From BB31 sp964582525 (GTDB lineage: Bacteria > Pseudomonadota > Gammaproteobacteria > Beggiatoales > Beggiatoaceae), in NCBI GenBank assembly GCA_964582525.1, contig CAZOSP010000111.1:1-11057 (forward strand): DNA of 11,057 nt, written 5' to 3'. Shown here piece by piece: positions 7,684 through 11,057 of this stretch. A program made the position numbers and the translations under genes. A model generated the notes under the pieces. It had not been told where the DNA came from and ran no database searches. It saw only the letters and a program-made list of their open reading frames with translations. Position 1 is the first letter of the stretch. Each line of letters begins with the position of its first letter.

Positions 7684-9183
7684 TTAGAGATAAAATCGAG
7701 TGATTAAACGACGTTTTAGACCGCCTTTAAGATAACCCGCTTCACGCACATCAATGCGTTGAACTTGATGGCGTGGGTGGGTGGTTTTAGGTAAAGCATG
7801 GGTTGTGGTAGCCAGAGGGGCAAAATAATCAGTTTCCCGCCCACGTTGTAAATATAACTGAGCATAAGGAAAAAAATAACGAAACCAACGAATTTGACTC
7901 GGATAACCGCTAACGGAACGAGGCTCCCACAAAGGGGTAAGAGAGATTGAATGATGTCGCGGTCGTATTGCAAATAACAGGGCTAACCAAGGGAAACGTC
8001 TAAAAACACCCCGTATTAAGCGGTAACTCTGCGCATGGTGAAAATGTCCTAAATAACTGGCTAGGGTTGCATACAGCTTTTCACGTTCAGTACGGTGTAA
8101 ATGTAAACGTGGGTGGTTTGCCGAACCACGCCACAGGCGTTGTTCAAAACCATGCAGTTTGCTGAGCAAATTACCCACCACCCGACGACGCACTAAACAA
8201 TAATGGGGGCGCACGATATAGCCTAAAAAATCCGCGCCATCACTGATCGGACGCAAGCGAATATCTGGTTTCAGGCGTAGTTGCAAGTGTTCATCAAGAA
8301 AGCGTTCAATCTGCTGTTGCCAATGTTGTAATTGCTTGGGATCCTGATGCAACAACATAAAGTCATCCACATAACGTAAGTAATGGCGACATTTCAATCT
8401 ATGCTTAATGAATTGATCGAGTTCATTAAGATACACATTAGCAAAAAACTGGCTGGTGAGATTGCCTATCGGCAAGCCTTTATCCCGTCCTAACGCACCT
8501 AATCGTTTATGCTCAGGGACGCTGCGAAAACTGTGCGGATGCCCGACTCGAAGAGCTTGTGCAGCATCTTGTTTGAGTAAAACATGGATAAGATGGCGTG
8601 TAGCCTGTGCTTCTGGCAGAGAAATTTTATGCTGTTTTAAGGCGTTGCGTAATCGCTGCTGCAACAACTTAAATAAAATGGGTTTATCAATACTGTTAAA
8701 AAAATTATGAATATCCAATTGCAAAAAATAGGCATGAGATTGCGTTTGGGAGATTGAACGCATAAACGATTGCAAGCGTTTGACCGCAGCATGAGTGCCT
8801 TTGCCTTCACGATTGGAATACAGATCATGAATGAAAATCGGCTCATACAGCCTGCTTAAGCGCGGCACAAGCCAATGATGCACGACGCGATCAGTAAACG
8901 CGGCAGCATGAATTTCTCGCGCTTTGGGTTGTTGGGCGACGAAACAAATAGGTGTGGCGGGGACGTAAGTGTTTGACTGCAATCGGAATAAGGTATCAAA
9001 CAAATTATCCAGCAACTGTACCTCGTAGCGTTGCGCATCCCGCGAACCACGTTTACGTTTGCGACATGATAAATACGCTTGATATACATTGCGAAAAGTA
9101 AAAACACCTTCCTTGTCACGCTCCGCCGCGCACCAGCCGGACGTGGTTGTTGTTGTTACGATTGTTGTTGTTGTCGTTACCAT
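7684..9183 (-). CDS. DGR reverse transcriptase
   Basis: Copies the TR transcript into mutagenised cDNA together with Avd. Counted from the ATG at 9183 (499 residues), motifs in order are: the N-terminal FRNVYQAYLSCRKRKRG block (30-46); KAREIHAAAFTDRVVHH (87-103); the catalytic aspartate block LQLDIHNFFNSID (155-166); LPIGNLTSQ (237-245), whose GxxxSQ form is typical of DGR enzymes where most other bacterial RTs have GxxxSP; the active site YVDD (271-274); and ADFLGY (317-322). No ATG, GTG or TTG lies in frame between the TR and the first conserved block. The only standard start that keeps that block is the ATG at 9183 inside the TR, which gives an N-terminus rich in Thr (MVTTTTTIVTTTTT). The true start is therefore uncertain (see findings). 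The stop codon overlaps the ribosome binding site of the protease target gene. Confidence 0.95.
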   Translation of the reverse strand: MVTTTTTIVTTTTTSGWCAAERDKEGVFTFRNVYQAYLSCRKRKRGSRDAQRYEVQLLDNLFDTLFRLQSNTYVPATPICFVAQQPKAREIHAAAFTDRVVHHWLVPRLSRLYEPIFIHDLYSNREGKGTHAAVKRLQSFMRSISQTQSHAYFLQLDIHNFFNSIDKPILFKLLQQRLRNALKQHKISLPEAQATRHLIHVLLKQDAAQALRVGHPHSFRSVPEHKRLGALGRDKGLPIGNLTSQFFANVYLNELDQFIKHRLKCRHYLRYVDDFMLLHQDPKQLQHWQQQIERFLDEHLQLRLKPDIRLRPISDGADFLGYIVRPHYCLVRRRVVGNLLSKLHGFEQRLWRGSANHPRLHLHRTEREKLYATLASYLGHFHHAQSYRLIRGVFRRFPWLALLFAIRPRHHSISLTPLWEPRSVSGYPSQIRWFRYFFPYAQLYLQRGRETDYFAPLATTTHALPKTTHPRHQVQRIDVREAGYLKGGLKRRLITRFYL

Positions 9184-9245
9184 TATTGAAATTCACGCCC
9201 CACGCGTTGTTTGAATTGTTGGCATTGGGCGAACCCGACCAAACA
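9122..9245 (-). repeat. DGR template repeat (TR)
   Basis: A 124-bp invariant template. Its coding strand has 38 adenines, mostly in AAC/AAT codons. Read in the VR frame it encodes an Asn-rich run, NGNDNNNNRNNNNHV. AAY codons cannot become stop codons by change at A, which explains their use. VR1 and VR2 each differ from it at 16 of these adenines and nowhere else. The 3' end overlaps the open frame of the RT by about 60 bp. It is a non-coding template in function. Confidence 0.97.
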
Positions 9246-9381
9246 GTCCAAAATCACCGATGAAGTTCGACAGGGACGCTCATCCTTAAATAGGTAGAAC
9301 GCCGCCTTAATCACATACCTTACTTAAAAGGTCTCATCGGCACACAGTGACTACGACACACGCTGCATCGGAATAATCGGA
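9246..9381 (-). ncRNA. Untranslated 5' part of the DGR template RNA, between avd and TR
   Basis: This 136-bp stretch has no convincing gene. It contains CCGATGA at 9257-9263 and its complement TCATCGG at 9334-9340. Inside them is a TAGGTA/TACCT pair at 9291-9320, and CCTTAA pairs imperfectly with TTAAAAGG. A transcript could fold into a long hairpin that opens just before the TR. In studied DGRs, sequence flanking the TR is needed for cDNA priming, so I infer this is part of the template RNA. The folding was judged by eye. Confidence 0.5.
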
Positions 9382-9804
9382 TTATCGTCCATTATTCTGA
9401 GCAACTTCGGGTCGCCGACCCGTCGCACGCTTACGCCACCCACCACTCTGTTTACCCACGCTGACGGTCAGTTCAGCGAGGCGTTGGAATTCCGTGAAAT
9501 CGCGGAATACCTGTAATTCTTTGGCTAATTGTAACTGCAATTTGAGATCATCCACTGCATATATCAGTCGGTCTAGGTTTGCCTGTAACTCAACTGATGT
9601 TGCATGATTTTTTCTTTGACGTTGCTCAAACCAAGCTCGCTGGATTAAACGGCAGATATTCATCGCCTGCCTGCGCATCTCGCTACCCAGTGTATATTTG
9701 TGATAGCGAGGAAAGTGGCGCACACTCTGCTCCACCGCTACTAGCAAACGATTAGCGTCACGCCAAATCGGTAATTCTTTACGAAACATCACAGGATTCC
9801 ACAT
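9382..9804 (-). CDS. avd: DGR accessory variability determinant (Avd)
   Basis: A basic, helical protein of 140 residues. Residues from KELPIWRDANRLLVAVEQSV through RHFPRYHKYTLGSEMRRQAM match the Avd/S23-type four-helix bundle (Bordetella Avd is of similar size). Avd proteins form a basic pentamer that binds the RT and the template RNA and is required for mutagenic retrohoming. The frame is open further upstream through VR1, but the residues encoded there are only VR1 read in another frame. I start the gene at the ATG at 9804; an ATG at 9789 (MFRKELPIW) is equally possible and neither has a strong ribosome binding site. It begins 25 bp after the stop of the first target gene and ends 136 bp before the TR, the standard target-avd-TR-RT order. 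Confidence 0.9.
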   Translation of the reverse strand: MWNPVMFRKELPIWRDANRLLVAVEQSVRHFPRYHKYTLGSEMRRQAMNICRLIQRAWFEQRQRKNHATSVELQANLDRLIYAVDDLKLQLQLAKELQVFRDFTEFQRLAELTVSVGKQSGGWRKRATGRRPEVAQNNGR

Positions 9805-9829
9805 CTGAGAAAAAAAGCAAAAGGCACAC

Positions 9830-10627
9830 TCACTGTCCGCCGCGCACCAGCCGGACGTGGTAGCTGTAGCTACGATTGCTGCCGCTGCCGCTACCATTAT
9901 CGAAATACACGCCCCACGCGTAGTTTGAATAGAAGGCATTGGGCGAACCCGACCAAACAAAATCGCTTGGTGTATTGGGGAAATAATTTATATCAATACT
10001 AGGATTAATTCTGCCCTGATCAACAATGGAATAAAGTTCATTGAGATGCGGCATACGCCAATCATTCGCCCCACACCAGCCTTTAGCATTGACACGCGCA
10101 ACAAAAGCTTGGGTATTGCAATAAGTCGCGGGATTGCCTGCCTGATAGCCATAGCAAATCGCACCATCATCATCTGCATACCCCTCAAAGCCGCCATTGT
10201 TGGTGGTATCCGTGTTGTACCAGTTATACTCGTCGTCTTTGTCATGCAAGCCGCCGTCGTCGGTTTTCACTTCCCAAATCAAGCCTGTAACATTATCCCG
10301 CACACACGACCATGCTGTTGCGGTTTCAGCTAAGTCGTTGCCATTAGCATCCAGCTTGGTGAAGTCAAAGCCCGCTTGTCCGCCACCGATTTTTTGCAAT
10401 TGCCCTGCGGCGGCAGCGGCATCGCGTCCGTAGGCACAATCTTGTTCCGCAATGGTTTCACCGCTGCAATCGGGGTTGTTGCCTTCAGGATAGTTGCCGC
10501 CCCAGGTGATGCCGCTGTCATTGAGCGGGGCTGCTTGTAGCGTGGTGTGCAGGCAAAGAATGCCTAAGCCTAAGCCGAGTTGTTTGAGGCTTGTGCCAAA
10601 ACGCGGATATGGCAAGTCAGTGTTCAT
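9830..10627 (-). CDS. DGR target 1: small secreted DUF1566 (Lcl_C) variable protein
   Basis: A 265-residue protein with a likely signal peptide (hydrophobic GLGLGILCLHTTLQA near residues 18-32). The rest is a DUF1566/Lcl_C domain: DNVTGLIWEVKTDDGGLHD, then ANDWRMPHLNELYSIVDQG, then YFPNTPSDFVWSGSPN. This family is expected to adopt a C-type-lectin-like fold and is a known type of DGR target. The last 42 residues (about 223-264) are VR1, ending HVRLVRGGQ at the stop codon. That is the usual arrangement, unlike the internal VR2. The start at 10627 has GGAG about ten bases upstream. It is the first gene of the operon and is separated from avd by 25 bp. The protein is probably the freely secreted or surface binding partner made from the same template as the protease sensor. 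Confidence 0.93.
   Translation of the reverse strand: MNTDLPYPRFGTSLKQLGLGLGILCLHTTLQAAPLNDSGITWGGNYPEGNNPDCSGETIAEQDCAYGRDAAAAAGQLQKIGGGQAGFDFTKLDANGNDLAETATAWSCVRDNVTGLIWEVKTDDGGLHDKDDEYNWYNTDTTNNGGFEGYADDDGAICYGYQAGNPATYCNTQAFVARVNAKGWCGANDWRMPHLNELYSIVDQGRINPSIDINYFPNTPSDFVWSGSPNAFYSNYAWGVYFDNGSGSGSNRSYSYHVRLVRGGQ
9836..9959 (-). repeat. DGR variable repeat VR1 (C-terminal, in target 1)
   Basis: This 124-bp segment aligns without gaps to the TR. There are 16 differences, all at TR coding-strand adenines (9 A to G, 7 A to T). It encodes a variable segment containing NAFYSNYAWG and DNGSGSGSNRSYSYH. It differs from VR2 at 17 positions. No clear hairpin follows its 3' end, although such an element is known downstream of some VRs. 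Confidence 0.97.
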
Positions 10628-10712
10628 AGTGGTTGGTCTCCGTGGGTGTCATGGGTACTGACAATGTACTTGAATGCTGCTTGCGGGACAAGGTTTGTAA
10701 TCTATTTTGCGG

Positions 10713-10740
10713 ATTTTAGCTTACTTTTATGTTAGCGCAA
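10713..10740 (-). promoter_or_regulatory. Possible promoter of the DGR operon
   Basis: On the minus strand TTGCGC (10740-10735) and TAAAAT (10718-10713) are separated by 16 bp, a fair match to sigma-70 -35 and -10 boxes, about 86 bp upstream of target 1. It was found by eye and the surrounding A/T richness makes chance matches likely. Confidence 0.35.
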
Positions 10741-10880
10741 GGAACTCGCGTAGATTACCGTCTGGAGTGGTGAAAATTATTCGATTTTAGAGGTTTTTGG
10801 CAACCAAACAGATTGCGCTTTTGTTCCGACGCTAACCCCTTTGAGGCAAAAATGGAACGGCGCTGGATTCCCGCATGGGA

Positions 10881-10970
10881 GTGCTAATCTCCAGATTAGC
10901 ACCGCCGCCGTAAGCGGCGCAAAAAAACGGCTACGCCGTTTTGAGCTAATCTGGAGATTAGCTCTCCCAG
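10881..10970. repeat. Palindromic (REP-like) repeat cluster, copy B, upstream of the DGR operon
   Basis: Four hairpins in a row: GTGCTAATCT-CC-AGATTAGCAC (arms at 10881-10890 and 10893-10902), CGCCG-TAAG-CGGCG (10906-10919), AAAACGGC-TAC-GCCGTTTT (10924-10942), and arms GAGCTAATCT / AGATTAGCTC (10943-10952 and 10955-10964), then TCCCAG. The part from 10908 to 10970 matches copy A at 4769-4826 in the same orientation. The first and last hairpins share the TAATCT/AGATTA core. The 430-bp stretch 10628-11057 has no gene; apart from this cluster, the possible promoter and the edge repeats I see nothing in it. Confidence 0.85.
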
Positions 10971-10975
10971 GAGCC

Positions 10976-11057
10976 GGGTATATAAAGGGTATAAAGGGTA
11001 TAATATAAAGGGGACGCTACCCTTTTTTAGGGTATAAAGGGGACGCTACCCTTTTTT
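10976..11057. repeat. Short tandem repeats with terminator-like hairpins, running off the window edge
   Basis: GGGTATA-type units begin at 10976, 10987 and 10996. They are followed by two copies, 29 bp apart (11004 and 11033), of a unit containing TATAAAGGGGACGCTACCC and six T. Each unit can form a weak plus-strand hairpin (AAAGGG with CCCTTT) followed by T, like an intrinsic terminator, but no plus-strand gene precedes it here. The array is cut by the window end, so its full length is unknown. Confidence 0.7.

Noticed and set aside
7684..9183. RT as retron, group II intron or CRISPR-associated RT
   Set aside because: The SQ in LPIGNLTSQ, the neighbouring avd and TR, and adenine-specific VR changes identify a DGR. 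There is no maturase/endonuclease domain, msr-msd or CRISPR array.
9141..9183. Triplet GTT/TTG run as a microsatellite or simple repeat
   Set aside because: It is the AAC-codon run of the TR, kept for mutability, and it aligns base for base with both VRs.
9805..9960. Upstream extension of the avd reading frame through VR1 (residues MFGRVRPMPS and following)
   Set aside because: This is VR1 read out of frame; the same translation appears over VR2 and TR. Avd homology starts only after the ATG at 9804 or 9789.

Overview
The window carries a diversity-generating retroelement (DGR) with two diversified target genes, followed by a related secreted protease-like gene and a beta-propeller gene. All convincing genes are on the minus strand, so transcription runs from the right end to the left. 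The organism is probably a gammaproteobacterium. Large secreted proteins mixing caspase-like, Ig/PKD-like and DUF1566 (Lcl_C) modules, and palindromic intergenic repeats, recall filamentous sulfur bacteria of the Thiotrichales (Thiothrix/Beggiatoa type). That placement is an impression from content, not a search result.

Layout in transcription order. (1) 11057-10628: non-coding, with a short tandem repeat at the edge, a cluster of hairpin repeats and a possible promoter. (2) 10627-9830: small secreted DUF1566 protein whose last codons form variable repeat VR1. (3) 9804-9382: avd, the DGR accessory protein. (4) 9381-9246: untranslated leader with inverted repeats. (5) 9245-9122: the 124-bp template repeat TR, rich in AAC/AAT codons. 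(6) 9183-7684: DGR reverse transcriptase, whose open frame begins inside the TR. (7) 7672-4832: a 946-residue secreted protein with a DUF1566 domain carrying VR2, a PKD-like domain, three near-identical 69-residue repeats and a caspase-like (clan CD) protease with an intact His/Cys pair. (8) 4826-4769: a hairpin repeat matching the one at the right end. (9) 4704-1759: a paralogue with two ConA/LamG-like modules replacing the DUF1566 sensor and with the catalytic Cys replaced by Gln. (10) 1658-21: a secreted YVTN-type beta-propeller protein with Ig-like domains.

How it should work. The TR is transcribed, copied by the RT with Avd into cDNA that is mutated at adenines, and the cDNA replaces VR1 or VR2. 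Direct comparison supports this. TR, VR1 and VR2 are each 124 bp without gaps, and each VR differs from the TR at 16 positions, all of them adenines in the TR coding strand. The changes fall mostly in Asn codons and alter the ligand-facing surface expected of a C-type-lectin-like fold.

The most striking point is that one target is an apparently active secreted cysteine protease with an internal, not C-terminal, variable region. It would be a protease whose recognition module is somatically hypermutated. A paralogue that has lost its catalytic cysteine lies immediately downstream. I infer a recognition-coupled proteolysis system; the ligand, protease substrate and purpose (self/non-self, phage, prey or cell-cell contact) cannot be read from the sequence.
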